64,000 nt of DNA, from positions 992,001-1,056,000 of the forward strand of contig CP108521.1 of NCBI GenBank assembly GCA_035999765.1, in the 5' to 3' direction. The DNA is from Streptomyces sp. NBC_01231. Its GTDB lineage: Bacteria > Actinomycetota > Actinomycetes > Streptomycetales > Streptomycetaceae. A model generated the notes under the pieces. The model searched no databases, had not been told where the DNA came from, and saw only the letters and a program-made list of their open reading frames with translations. This document shows positions 8,013 to 17,011 of this stretch, piece by piece (position 1 is the stretch's first letter; each line of letters opens with the position of its first letter). Both the position numbers and the translations under genes were made by a program.

Positions 8013-10445
8013 TCAGGTCGGGGAGGGCTCGGCGGGGAGCGCCTGTTCGGCCCAGATGATCTTTCCGTTGGTCGTCTGGCGGGTCCCCCAGCCCTGAGTG
8101 AGCTGGGCTACGAGCAGCAGCCCCCGGCCCCCTTCGTCGAAGGTACGGGCCCGGCGCAGGTGGGGGGCGGTGGTGCTGCCGTCGGAGACTTCGCAGATGA
8201 GGGTGCGGTCGTGGATCAGCCGGAGCTCGATGGGGGGCTCGGCATAGCGGATGGCGTTGGTGACCAGTTCGCTGACCACCAGCTCGGTGACGAACGCGGC
8301 CTCGTCCAGGCCCCACTCGGACAGCTGCCGGCTGGCGTTCTTGCGGGCCGGCCCGACCATGGCGGGGTCGGGCGGTACCTGCCAGGTGGCCACGTGGGAG
8401 GCGTCGAGGGCGCGGGTGCGGGCCACGAGGAGTGCCACGTCGTCCGAAGGGCCGTCCGTGAGCATGGTCCGCAGCAGGGCGTCGCAGGTCACCTCCAGGT
8501 TGTCGGTCGGTCGGCGCAGCACCTCGCGCAGGGCGTCGATCCCCTCGTCGATGTCGTGGCCGCGGACCCCCACGAGCCCGTCCGTGTAGAGGACGAGCAG
8601 GCTGCCCTCGTCCAGTTTCAGCTCGGTGGACTCGAACGGCAGGCCGCCGAGGCCGAGCGGAGGGCCCGCAGGAACGTCCAGGAAGTCGACCGTGCCGTCG
8701 GGCGTCACGAGGGCGGGCACGGGATGGCCGGCGCGGGCGACGGTGCAGTGTCTGGAGACCGGGTCGTAGACGGCGTAGAGACAGGTGGCTCCGACGTCAC
8801 CGGCGGTCACGGCCGTGCTGTCGGCCGCGCCGGCGAGGCGGTTGATCAGGTCGTCGAGGTGGACGAGCAGTTCGTCGGGGGGAAGGTCGATGTCGGCGAG
8901 TGTGCGTACGGCGGTGCGCAGCCGCCCCATGGTGGCGGAGGCCTGGATGCCGTGGCCGACGACGTCGCCGACGACCAGGGCCACCCGGGCGCCGGAGAGC
9001 GGAATGACGTCGAACCAGTCGCCGCCGACTCCGGCCCGGGAGCTGGCGGGCAGGTAGCGGGAGGCGACGTCCAGGGCCGCCTGTTCGGGGAGTTGCTGCG
9101 GCAGCAGGCTGCTCTGCAGTGCGAGGGAGATGGAGCGTTCGCGGGTGTAGCGGCGGGCGTTGTCGATGCACACGGCGGCGCGGGCGGTGATCTCCTCGCC
9201 CAGCAGCAGATCATCCTGCTCGAAGAGCTTGGGCTGCCGGTGGCGGGAGAACGTGGCCACGCCCAGGGTGAGGCCACGGGCGCGCATCGGCACCGCGAGC
9301 ACCGAATGGAAGCCGAACCTCCGCATGCGTTCGGCCCGCTGCGGGGTCTGCCGTTCCACCTCCGCCAACGCGGCGGGGGTCACGTGTTCGATGATGGGCC
9401 GGCCTGAGGCCAGGCACTCGGCCGCGGTGCAGCCGGCCGGGTACGCGGCCACGATTCCCCGCCGTACGACGGCTTCGGGGCACCCCTCCAGGACCGACTG
9501 GTAGGCGACCCGGCGCAGCCTGACGGGCCCGTGCGGAGGTCCCTGGGGCGGGTCCTCACCGCCCTCGATCGCCGGCAGGAGATCGACGGTGACGAAGTCC
9601 GCGAACCGTGGGACGGCGACGTCGGCGAGTTCCTGAGCGGTGCGCGCCAGGTCAAGGGTGCTGCCGATGCGCACGCTGGCGTCGTTGAGCAGCACCAGCC
9701 GCTGCCGTGCCAGGTGCTGTTCCGTCACGTCGTGCGCCGACAGCAGGACGCCCTCCAGCCGCCCGATGGTGTCCCACACGGGGGCGAGGGACACCGTCCA
9801 CACGCTCTGGCGCTCATGGCCGGCGAGTTGCAGCGCGGCTCCGAGCTCCTGCGGCCGGCCCGTCTCGAGCACGCGCCGCATCCCCGCTTCGGTCCGCTCG
9901 CTCTCCGGGTCGACGACGATCTCCGTCACCCGCAGTCCGCGCATCGCCTCCTCGGACAGGCCCATGGCGCGCTCCATGTCCCCGTTCGCCCGGCGCAGCC
10001 GCAGTCCGGTGTCGTACAGGGCCATCGTGCAGGGGGAATGCGTAAAACCCCGCTGCACGAACGCGTCGTCCGCGGGTCCGCGGGCCGGGCGGGTCACCGC
10101 CGACACCAGCAGCCACCCGTCGCCGTCGTTCTGGCTGCGGTGAGCCAACAGCTCGACGGGGAGGCGGCGGCCGTCCCGGTGCAGCACCGTCACCGTCCCG
10201 CTCCACCTCGGCAGATCCGCCAGGGAACGGGGCACCGCCGTGGCATCGACGTCCGGGAGCAGCAGGGTCACGTTCCGGCCGACGACCTCGGAGGCACGGT
10301 GGCCGAGGAGCCGCCGCGCCCCGTCGTTCCACGCGGTCACGACGCCGTGCCCGTCCACGCGGACGCGCGCCGTGGCCGCCTCGTCGACGGTCTCCCGCGC
10401 CCCGGCGTTCGGACCGTCGCCCTCGGCGGACGCGGATCCGGTCAT
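8013..10445 (-). CDS. PAS-PAS-GAF sensor with PP2C/SpoIIE phosphatase and HATPase domain
   Basis: The 810-residue cytoplasmic regulator has PAS folds at about 25-115 and 130-245, a GAF domain at about 250-430, a SpoIIE-type PP2C phosphatase at about 455-650 and an anti-sigma-type HATPase at about 675-800. Metal-binding acidic motifs are visible in GVGGDWFDVIPL, VVGDVVGHG, LLVLYTDGLVG and GPSDDVALLVAR. The HATPase shows ELVVSELVTNAIRYA and the late motif GGRGLLLV. Such proteins are thought to set the phosphorylation of anti-anti-sigma proteins, here combining phosphatase and kinase modules in one chain. No sigma factor or antagonist is adjacent. The ATG at 10445 has GGGATGA upstream; the frame stays open 25 codons further. 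Confidence 0.9.
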   Translation of the reverse strand: MTGSASAEGDGPNAGARETVDEAATARVRVDGHGVVTAWNDGARRLLGHRASEVVGRNVTLLLPDVDATAVPRSLADLPRWSGTVTVLHRDGRRLPVELLAHRSQNDGDGWLLVSAVTRPARGPADDAFVQRGFTHSPCTMALYDTGLRLRRANGDMERAMGLSEEAMRGLRVTEIVVDPESERTEAGMRRVLETGRPQELGAALQLAGHERQSVWTVSLAPVWDTIGRLEGVLLSAHDVTEQHLARQRLVLLNDASVRIGSTLDLARTAQELADVAVPRFADFVTVDLLPAIEGGEDPPQGPPHGPVRLRRVAYQSVLEGCPEAVVRRGIVAAYPAGCTAAECLASGRPIIEHVTPAALAEVERQTPQRAERMRRFGFHSVLAVPMRARGLTLGVATFSRHRQPKLFEQDDLLLGEEITARAAVCIDNARRYTRERSISLALQSSLLPQQLPEQAALDVASRYLPASSRAGVGGDWFDVIPLSGARVALVVGDVVGHGIQASATMGRLRTAVRTLADIDLPPDELLVHLDDLINRLAGAADSTAVTAGDVGATCLYAVYDPVSRHCTVARAGHPVPALVTPDGTVDFLDVPAGPPLGLGGLPFESTELKLDEGSLLVLYTDGLVGVRGHDIDEGIDALREVLRRPTDNLEVTCDALLRTMLTDGPSDDVALLVARTRALDASHVATWQVPPDPAMVGPARKNASRQLSEWGLDEAAFVTELVVSELVTNAIRYAEPPIELRLIHDRTLICEVSDGSTTAPHLRRARTFDEGGRGLLLVAQLTQGWGTRQTTNGKIIWAEQALPAEPSPT

Positions 10446-10610
10446 GACGTCATCCCGCCTCGCTCCCGCCCTGGGACCTTCTGCCCGGGAAGGCCGGTAC
10501 CCAAGGTGCGCCACTCTCATTTATTACGACACTAGACAATAAGAGTGACAGATCACCGCGAATCGGTCTTCATGGTGGGACGGCACCCGGACTTCCCGGA
10601 GGGCGGGATC

Positions 10611-12080
10611 ATGACCATGACTGTCAACGGCGAGGGGGCGTGGCCCGCCCCGGCCGAGTGGACCGGGAAGATCTACAGCGGGGGCTGGTGCGACTCCGAA
10701 GGCGGCACCCGCCAGGTCATCGAACCGGCCACCGGCCACCCGCTGGCCGAAGTCGGCGTGGCGGCCCCTGCTGACGTCGCGCGAGCCGGCGCGAGGGCCG
10801 CCCGCGCCGCCGTGGGCTGGGCCGCGGCCGATCCCTCCGAACGGATCGAGGTGTTGCTGCGTGCCGCCTCGGCGCTGCGGGAGCACAGCGGGACGGTCCG
10901 TGACTGGATCGTCCGTGAATCGGCCGGCGTCCCGGCCAAGGGTGACTACGAGATCGCCGCCGCCCTGGGCCAGCTGACACACGGCGTCGGACTCGCGTCG
11001 CTGCCCCTGGGCGAGGTGCTGACTCCGCAGCCCCCCGGCGCGACCAGTCTGGCCTGGCGGGTGCCGGTGGGGGTCGTGGGCGTCATCAACCCGTGGAACG
11101 CGCCGCTGCTGTTCGCGATGCGCGTGCTGGCTCCGGCCCTCGCGCTGGGCAACGCCGTACTGCTCAAGCCCGACCCGCTCACGCCCGTGTCCGGGGGCAT
11201 CCTCGTCGCGCGGCTCTTCGAGGAGGCCGGGCTGCCGGACGGGGTGCTGCACGTCCTGCCCGGAGAGGCCGCGACCGGGCGGGCGGTGGCGGCCGATCCC
11301 CATGTCGACATGGTCTCGTTCACCGGCTCCACCGAGGCCGGACGTGCGGTGGCCCGCGTGGCGGGAGAAGGCCTGAAGCGGGTTTCCCTGGAACTCGGCG
11401 GCAAGAACTCGATCATCGTGCTCGAAGACGCGGACATCGGGGCCGCCGCCGCTGCCGGAGCGGCGAGCGCTTTCGGCTACCAGGGTCAGGCCTGCGTCGC
11501 CGCCGGCCGCCACCTCGTCCACACCGACCTGATCGAGGCGTACACCGACGCGCTGGTCAGCCAGGCGCATGCCATGGCGATCGGCGACCCGCGCACGGAG
11601 CACGTCACGATCGGTCCCGTCATCAGCGAGCGGCAGGCCCTGCGCATCGAGCGCATCGTCGACGCGAGCGTGGCCGCCGGGGCACGGCTGCGCACCGGCG
11701 GCCGACGCGACGGGCTCTTCTACCCGCCCACCGTCCTGGACCGCGTCGAGCGCGGCATGCCGGCCTTCACCGAGGAGATCTTCGGCCCGGTCGCCCCGGT
11801 CCTCCCCTTCCGCAGCGAGGCGGAGGCCGTCGAGATCGCCAACGACACCGCATACGGCCTGACAGCCGCGGTGCACTCCGGCTCCGTACCGAAAGCAGCC
11901 GCCGTCGCCCAACGACTGCGCACCGGCATGGTCCATATCAACGACGTCTGCGCCAAGGACGCCGCGAACGCGCCTTTCGGCGGCATGGGCATCTCCGGCA
12001 ACGGCTCGCGGATCGGCGGCACCGCCAGTCTGGAGCAGTTCACCCAGTGGCGTTGGATGACGATTCCGAAGCCGAGCTGA
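10611..12080 (+). CDS. NAD(P)-dependent aldehyde dehydrogenase, aromatic-aldehyde type
   Basis: The 489-residue enzyme oxidises an aldehyde to the carboxylic acid in the cytoplasm. The catalytic residues are present: Asn163 in INPWNAP, Glu261 in SLELGGKN and Cys295 in YQGQACVAAG. The cofactor loop is FTGSTEAGRAV. Sequence features are closest to benzaldehyde or vanillin dehydrogenases, so an aromatic aldehyde is the best guess; this is inference. The ATG at 10611 is preceded by GGAGGGCG at proper spacing. The open frame begins 22 codons earlier without a ribosome binding site. It is divergent from the sensor phosphatase gene, and the 165-bp region between is short and partly AT-rich. Confidence 0.88.
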   Translation: MTMTVNGEGAWPAPAEWTGKIYSGGWCDSEGGTRQVIEPATGHPLAEVGVAAPADVARAGARAARAAVGWAAADPSERIEVLLRAASALREHSGTVRDWIVRESAGVPAKGDYEIAAALGQLTHGVGLASLPLGEVLTPQPPGATSLAWRVPVGVVGVINPWNAPLLFAMRVLAPALALGNAVLLKPDPLTPVSGGILVARLFEEAGLPDGVLHVLPGEAATGRAVAADPHVDMVSFTGSTEAGRAVARVAGEGLKRVSLELGGKNSIIVLEDADIGAAAAAGAASAFGYQGQACVAAGRHLVHTDLIEAYTDALVSQAHAMAIGDPRTEHVTIGPVISERQALRIERIVDASVAAGARLRTGGRRDGLFYPPTVLDRVERGMPAFTEEIFGPVAPVLPFRSEAEAVEIANDTAYGLTAAVHSGSVPKAAAVAQRLRTGMVHINDVCAKDAANAPFGGMGISGNGSRIGGTASLEQFTQWRWMTIPKPS

Positions 12081-12123
12081 TCCACAACCTCGGACCTGAA
12101 GGTTACGGATGCGTTCCGGACTC

Positions 12124-12166
12124 TTGACGGCCGCCGCATGACTGCGTAGACATGACAGCGCAGTCA
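12124..12166 (+). promoter_or_regulatory. Promoter and inverted repeat upstream of the LacI-family gene
   Basis: A -35 TTGACG (12124-12129) and -10 TAGACA (12147-12152) are 17 bp apart. A perfect 8-bp inverted repeat, TGACTGCG (12139-12146) and CGCAGTCA (12159-12166), surrounds the -10 box. This placement would suit autorepression by the LacI-type protein, but the repeat arms are further apart than in typical LacI operators. Confidence 0.55.
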
Positions 12167-12221
12167 GACACACGGCGTCTGGCAGTATGGGGCTCGATCG
12201 TGCGGCCGACCAGGAGACGTC

Positions 12222-13364
12222 ATGACGCGAGGGACAGGACGGGACGGAAGTCCCGGGGCGCCGCGCAGTGTGGACGTGGCCCGGGTGGCCGGTGTCTCGC
12301 AGAAGACGGTGTCGAGGGTCTTCAACGACGAGCCGTACGTCTCCGCCGACGTGCGCCGACGCGTCCTCGACGCCGCCGAGCAACTCGGTTACCGCCGCAA
12401 CAACGCCGCCCGGGCGCTGGCCTCCGGACGGACCCGCTCGATCGGTGTGGTGACGCTGGGCACCGCTCTCTACGGTCCCGCCTCACTGCTCATGGGCGTG
12501 GAGCGGGTCGTCCGGGACACGGGGTACGCGCTCCGCGTGGTCAACACGATGGAAGGCGACCCCTCGGGGCTCGCCGGCGCCGTCGACTCGCTCCTCGACC
12601 AGGGCGTGGACGGGATCGTCATCTCCGAGCCGATCGAGGAGGAAGCGGGCGCGGGAGACCTCTCCGCCCGCATCAACGTGCCGGTCCTGGTCCTCGGCGC
12701 GCCACCGCCCTTCACCGCCTCCACGGTGCTGGCCGCGGGAGGCGGCGCCGACCTGATGGCCCGGGCGGCCGTCGAGCATCTGCTGGACCTGGGACACCCG
12801 ACCGTGCATCACCTCGCCGGTCCCCAGCGGTGGTACGCCGCCAAGGACCGTCTTGAGGGATGGCGGGCGGCCCTGGCAGCACACGGCAGGGACGAACCGC
12901 CGGTCTTCGAGGGCGACTGGTCGGCCGCCTCCGGCTACTCGGCGGGCCAGGAGCTGGCCGCCGACCCCGACGTGACGGCGGTGTTCGCCGCGAACGACGA
13001 CATGGCCATCGGCCTGATCCGTGCCCTGACGGAAGCCGGCCGGCGTGTGCCGGAGGACATCAGCGTCGTCGGCTTCGACGACATCCCGGTCGCCGCCTAT
13101 GTGACTCCTCCGCTGACCACGGTGCGCCAGCCGTTCGACACCGTGGCGCAGGAGGGGCTCAAGCGCCTGGTGCACGCCATCGAGAACCCGCAGGCGGAGC
13201 CTCTGCCGGCGAGCGGCCCACCGGTCGATCTCGTCGTCCGTGCCTCGACCCAGCCCCCGCCGTCCGTCAGGCCCCCGGGACGGCGCCGACATAGCGCCTC
13301 CCGGTCCCGGGTCGAGGCGTCCAGTCCCCCGCCTCCGAAGGGAGGGTCGTCCACCCGGCGCTGA
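12222..13364 (+). CDS. LacI-family sugar-responsive regulator
   Basis: The 380-residue DNA-binding repressor has an N-terminal LacI helix-turn-helix (VDVARVAGVSQKTVSRVFND) and the hinge helix region NNAARALASGRT. A periplasmic-binding-protein-like sugar domain follows, with the effector-site motifs VFAANDDMAIGL and SVVGFDDIPVAAY. The C-terminal 35 residues are a Pro/Arg/Ser-rich tail beyond the normal end. The ATG at 12222 has AGGAGA 7 bases upstream. It sits directly before the ABC importer and GH42 operon on the same strand and probably represses it in the absence of a galactoside-type inducer; that link rests on position only. Confidence 0.9.
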   Translation: MTRGTGRDGSPGAPRSVDVARVAGVSQKTVSRVFNDEPYVSADVRRRVLDAAEQLGYRRNNAARALASGRTRSIGVVTLGTALYGPASLLMGVERVVRDTGYALRVVNTMEGDPSGLAGAVDSLLDQGVDGIVISEPIEEEAGAGDLSARINVPVLVLGAPPPFTASTVLAAGGGADLMARAAVEHLLDLGHPTVHHLAGPQRWYAAKDRLEGWRAALAAHGRDEPPVFEGDWSAASGYSAGQELAADPDVTAVFAANDDMAIGLIRALTEAGRRVPEDISVVGFDDIPVAAYVTPPLTTVRQPFDTVAQEGLKRLVHAIENPQAEPLPASGPPVDLVVRASTQPPPSVRPPGRRRHSASRSRVEASSPPPPKGGSSTRR

Positions 13365-13744
13365 ACAGCGCCGCCGGCCCGGCCGCAAAAACCGGACCGG
13401 GCATGTGATCCCAGGGGCGAGCCGCCGTACCGGCCCTTGTTCAGCCCTGCCCATCCCGACCGTGTCCCCGCCGCCGCGGACGACCCCGCAGCTCGGACGA
13501 CGCGCGCACTCCTCCTCACCCAGTGGCTCTCGAGCCGCATGGGCGCGGCGTTCTCCGGCCCGTCCCGCACACACCTGTGCGCCGTCAACCGGTAGCAGCC
13601 GGCGCACTTTCTGAACCGTCAGCTCGACACCGTCGGCTTCGACGTCCAGGCCGTCACGCCCACGCCCGCTGTCCCCTTCGTCATCCCCTTTTCGCACGCC
13701 CTCCCTCGGCGTGCGGTCCCCTTCGCCATCGGCGGGAGTTCACC
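13365..13744. other. Intergenic region upstream of carbohydrate operon 1
   Basis: These 380 bases between the LacI-type gene and the binding-protein gene hold no convincing gene on either strand. The open frames present have no start signal or family features. The operon 1 promoter should lie here, but no clear -35/-10 pair or LacI-type palindrome was found. The last 15 bases contain the GGGAG ribosome binding site of the binding-protein gene. Confidence 0.5.
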
Positions 13745-15136
13745 ATGCCCACATCCGGATCCTTCGCAAGCCTCTCCTCCATGAACCGCAGGCTCTTCCT
13801 CACCACGACGGGCGCCCTGTCACTCGGGGCCGCCCTCACGGCCTGCGGTGGCGGTGACTCCGGTGGTTCCTCCACCGCCGCCAAGCCGGTCAGCCAGGCC
13901 GACATCGACAAGGCGATGAAGACACCGACCGAGCTGACGTTCTGGACCTGGGTCCCGAACATCGCGAAGGAAGTCGCGCTCTTCGAGAAGAAGTACCCGG
14001 CCGTCAAGGTCAAGGTCGTCAACGCCGGCCAGGGCACCCCGCAGTACACGAAGCTGCGTACGGCTCTGAAGGCGGGCAGCGGCGCCCCGGACCTGGTGCA
14101 GATCGAGTACCAGGCGATACCGACCTTCACGATCACCGACAGTCTGCTGGACCTGCGCCCCTACGGCGCCTCCGCGCTCAAGGGGCAGTTCGTCGACTGG
14201 ACGTGGGGCCAGGTCAGCGGCAGCGACGGCGAGGTCTGGGCGATCCCGCAGGACACCGGCCCGATGGGCATGCTGTACCGGCAGGACATCTTCGACAAGC
14301 ACGGCATCGAAGTCCCGGGAACCTGGGACGAGTTCGCCGCCGCGGCACGCAAGCTCCACAAGGCCGACCCCGACGTCTACCTGACCAACCTCGCGGCCAA
14401 CCAGGTCGCCGCCTGGCACGGTCTGCTGTGGCAGGCGGGCGCCAAGCCGTACGTGACCTCCGGCAAGAGCGACATCGCCATCAGTGTCGACGACGCGGTC
14501 TCCCGGAAGCTCGGCGACTACTGGGGCGGGCTCGCCAAGGAGGGGGTCATCGGCGTCGAGCCGGACTTCACCGACTCCTGGTACGCGGCGCTCAACAAGG
14601 GCAAGTACGCCACCTGGATCACCGCCGCCTGGGGGCCGGTCTTCCTCTCCGGTTCCGCCAAGGCCACCGCCGGCAAGTGGCGCGCGGCCCCGCTGCCCCA
14701 GTGGGACGCGGCCAAGCCCAGCTCCGGCAACTGGGGCGGCTCGACCACCGCCGTCATCCGCTCCACCAAGAACCCCGTCGCGGCTGCGGTGTTCGCGCAG
14801 TTCCTCAACAGCGACCCGGCCAGCGCGAAGATGTTCGCCACCGAACAGTTCTTCTTCCCGGCGACGAAGGCGCTCCTCACGGACCCCGCCTTCGTCGGAG
14901 AGAAGCCGACGTTCTACGGCGGCCAGCAGGTCAACCAGGTCTTCGCCGACATCGGCACCACGGTCAACTCCTCTTTCCAGTGGCCTCCGTTCCTCGACCA
15001 GGCGGCGACCGACTGGACCGAGACGGTCGGCAAGTCCCTCGCCGACAAGACCGACACCGCCCGCGCGCTCGGCACCTGGCAGACGCGGCTGACCACGTAC
15101 GCCAAGGGCCAGGGCTTCACCGTCAAGGGGCGCTGA
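13745..15136 (+). CDS. ABC sugar transporter, solute-binding lipoprotein
   Basis: The 463-residue protein captures a sugar outside the cell and delivers it to the permeases. It has a signal peptide ([17 protein letters not shown]) and lipobox LTAC. Ligand-fold features of family 1 binding proteins follow ([23 protein letters not shown] would be the first strand region). The ATG at 13745 has GGGAG at normal spacing; an ATG 12 codons later would give a more usual signal peptide. It is the first gene of a five-gene operon (binding protein, two permeases, GH42, secreted glycosidase). The ATPase subunit is missing, as is normal in Streptomyces, where a shared MsiK-type ATPase energises such importers. 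The ligand is probably a galactose-containing oligosaccharide. Confidence 0.9.
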   Translation: MPTSGSFASLSSMNRRLFLTTTGALSLGAALTACGGGDSGGSSTAAKPVSQADIDKAMKTPTELTFWTWVPNIAKEVALFEKKYPAVKVKVVNAGQGTPQYTKLRTALKAGSGAPDLVQIEYQAIPTFTITDSLLDLRPYGASALKGQFVDWTWGQVSGSDGEVWAIPQDTGPMGMLYRQDIFDKHGIEVPGTWDEFAAAARKLHKADPDVYLTNLAANQVAAWHGLLWQAGAKPYVTSGKSDIAISVDDAVSRKLGDYWGGLAKEGVIGVEPDFTDSWYAALNKGKYATWITAAWGPVFLSGSAKATAGKWRAAPLPQWDAAKPSSGNWGGSTTAVIRSTKNPVAAAVFAQFLNSDPASAKMFATEQFFFPATKALLTDPAFVGEKPTFYGGQQVNQVFADIGTTVNSSFQWPPFLDQAATDWTETVGKSLADKTDTARALGTWQTRLTTYAKGQGFTVKGR

Positions 15137-15137
15137 G

Positions 15138-16034
15138 ATGGCCGTCACCACCGCTCCCTCCGCCAAGGGGAGGCGCCGGGCGGCGGGGCCGCTGTTCGTC
15201 GCACCGTTCATGGTGCTCTTCGTCCTGCTCTTCCTCGCCCCGCTCGGCTACGCCGCCTACCTCAGCCTGTTCCAGGAACGCCTCATCGGCGGCACCGCGT
15301 TCGTCGGACTGGACAACTACGTCAAGGCCGTCCAGGACCCGCTGCTCATCCACGGCGTCGGACGGGTCGCGCTGTTCTTCGTGATCCAGGTCCCGGTGAT
15401 GCTGCTGCTGGCGCTGCTGTTCGCCCTCGCGCTCGACAGTGGTCTGCTGCGGCTCGCCCGGGTGATCCGGCTGGGCATCTTCGTGCCGTACGCCGTGCCC
15501 AGCGTGGTCGCCGCACTCATGTGGGGCTATCTGTACGGCCCGGACTTCGGCCCGTTCGCCCAGCTGAGCCGGAAGCTGGACCTGCCGGTCCCCGGCTTCC
15601 TCAGCGAGAGCTGGATGCTCGGCAGTCTGGCGAACATCGTGACCTGGGAGTTCGTCGGCTACAACATGATCATCCTGTACGCCGCCCTGCGCACCATCCC
15701 GCAGGAGCTGTACGAGGCGGCCGCGATGGACGGAGCCGGTGCCTGGCGGATCGCCTGGTCCGTCAAACTCCCGGCGCTCAAACCGGCGTTGCTGCTCACC
15801 CTGCTGTTCTCCGTCATCGGCAGTTTCCAGCTGTTCAACGAACCGAACCTGCTGATGAAGGTCGCCCCGGACGTCATCAGCAGTTCCTACACCGCCAACC
15901 TCTACGCCTACACGCTCGCCTTCACCGGCCAGCAGGTCAACTACGCGGCCACGGTGTCCTTCCTCCTCGGCCTCGTCATCGTGATCGCCTCCTACGCCAT
16001 CCTGCTCACCGCGAACCGCAGGAGGACCCCGTGA
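15138..16034 (+). CDS. ABC sugar transporter permease, MalF/UgpA type
   Basis: The 298-residue membrane protein has six predicted helices. The cytoplasmic EAA loop that contacts the ATPase is ELYEAAAMDGAGAWRIAWSV followed by KLP. It forms a heterodimeric pore with the next gene product. The start lies one base after the stop of the binding-protein gene, and its own end overlaps the next start as GTGA, so all three are translationally coupled. Confidence 0.92.
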   Translation: MAVTTAPSAKGRRRAAGPLFVAPFMVLFVLLFLAPLGYAAYLSLFQERLIGGTAFVGLDNYVKAVQDPLLIHGVGRVALFFVIQVPVMLLLALLFALALDSGLLRLARVIRLGIFVPYAVPSVVAALMWGYLYGPDFGPFAQLSRKLDLPVPGFLSESWMLGSLANIVTWEFVGYNMIILYAALRTIPQELYEAAAMDGAGAWRIAWSVKLPALKPALLLTLLFSVIGSFQLFNEPNLLMKVAPDVISSSYTANLYAYTLAFTGQQVNYAATVSFLLGLVIVIASYAILLTANRRRTP

Positions 16035-16963
16035 CGACCACGACCCCCACGGTCGCCGCCGCCCCGGTGGCGACCCCGGTTCCCGTCGCCCCTCGGCGAC
16101 GCCGCCGCTCCCGTGCCCGCCGCAGCACCCCGCTCACCATCGCCATGCTGGCCGCCCTGGCCTACTTCCTGCTTCCCCTGTTCTGGCTGCTGATCGCCTC
16201 GACCAAGAGCACCCAGGACCTGTTCAACAGCTTCGGCCTGTGGTTCTCACACGCCCCGCAACTTTTGGCGAACGTCAAGGAGACCTTCACCCAGGACGAC
16301 GGGGTCTTCGTGCACTGGCTGCTCAACACGGTGATGTACGCCGTGGTGAGCTCCGTGGGTGCCGCCCTGCTCGCGGCCGCGGCCGGGTACGGCTTCGCCA
16401 AGTTCCGCTTCCGCGGCGACCGGCTCGGCTTCAACCTGGTTCTGGGCGCCGTCATGGTCCCGACCACCGCCCTGGCGATCCCGACCTACCTGCTCTTCGC
16501 CGAGGCGGGCCTGGTCAACACCCCGTGGGCGATCATCCTGCCCTCCCTGGTCAATCCGTTCGGCCTCTACCTCATGCGCGTCTACGCCCAGGACGCCATT
16601 CCCGACAGCATCCTGGAGGCGGCCCGCATCGACGGCGCCGGGGAAGCCCGGATCTTCTTCACGATCGCCCTGCGGCTGCTCGCACCGGGCCTGGTGACCG
16701 TCCTGCTGTTCACGCTCGTGGCGACCTGGAACAACTACTTCCTGCCGCTGATCATGCTCAACGACCCGGACCTGTACCCGATCACGGTCGGGCTCTCCTC
16801 CTGGGCCGCGCAGGCCCAGAACGGCGGGGCCGGCTCCAGCAGCGACATGCTCGCGCTCGTCGTGACCGGATCCCTGATCTCGATCCTGCCCCTCGTCGTG
16901 GCCTTCCTGCTGCTCCAGCGGTACTGGCAGAGCGGCCTGGCCGCCGGCGGCGTCAAGCAGTAG
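16031..16963 (+). CDS. ABC sugar transporter permease, MalG/UgpE type
   Basis: The 310-residue membrane protein has six helices after a 35-residue Pro/Arg-rich cytoplasmic N-terminus. The EAA loop reads ILEAARIDGAGEARIFFTIA. The GTG start at 16031 overlaps the TGA of the preceding permease gene (GTGA). It ends in the typical GLAAGGVKQ of MalG-like permeases. The GH42 gene follows after 48 bases with its own strong ribosome binding site, consistent with one transcript. Confidence 0.92.
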   Translation: MTTTTPTVAAAPVATPVPVAPRRRRRSRARRSTPLTIAMLAALAYFLLPLFWLLIASTKSTQDLFNSFGLWFSHAPQLLANVKETFTQDDGVFVHWLLNTVMYAVVSSVGAALLAAAAGYGFAKFRFRGDRLGFNLVLGAVMVPTTALAIPTYLLFAEAGLVNTPWAIILPSLVNPFGLYLMRVYAQDAIPDSILEAARIDGAGEARIFFTIALRLLAPGLVTVLLFTLVATWNNYFLPLIMLNDPDLYPITVGLSSWAAQAQNGGAGSSSDMLALVVTGSLISILPLVVAFLLLQRYWQSGLAAGGVKQ

Positions 16964-17011
16964 GGCACGCAGTCCTCCTCGTACTCCCTGTTCTCCTTCG
17001 GAGGTTTCTTC

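Noticed and set aside
10507..10544. Imperfect TTATT/AATAA symmetry upstream of the aldehyde dehydrogenase gene
   Set aside because: Arms are short and AT-only; it is more likely just promoter DNA than a defined operator.
13365..13744. Open frames between the LacI-type gene and the binding-protein gene
   Set aside because: None has a ribosome binding site, codon bias or recognisable domain.
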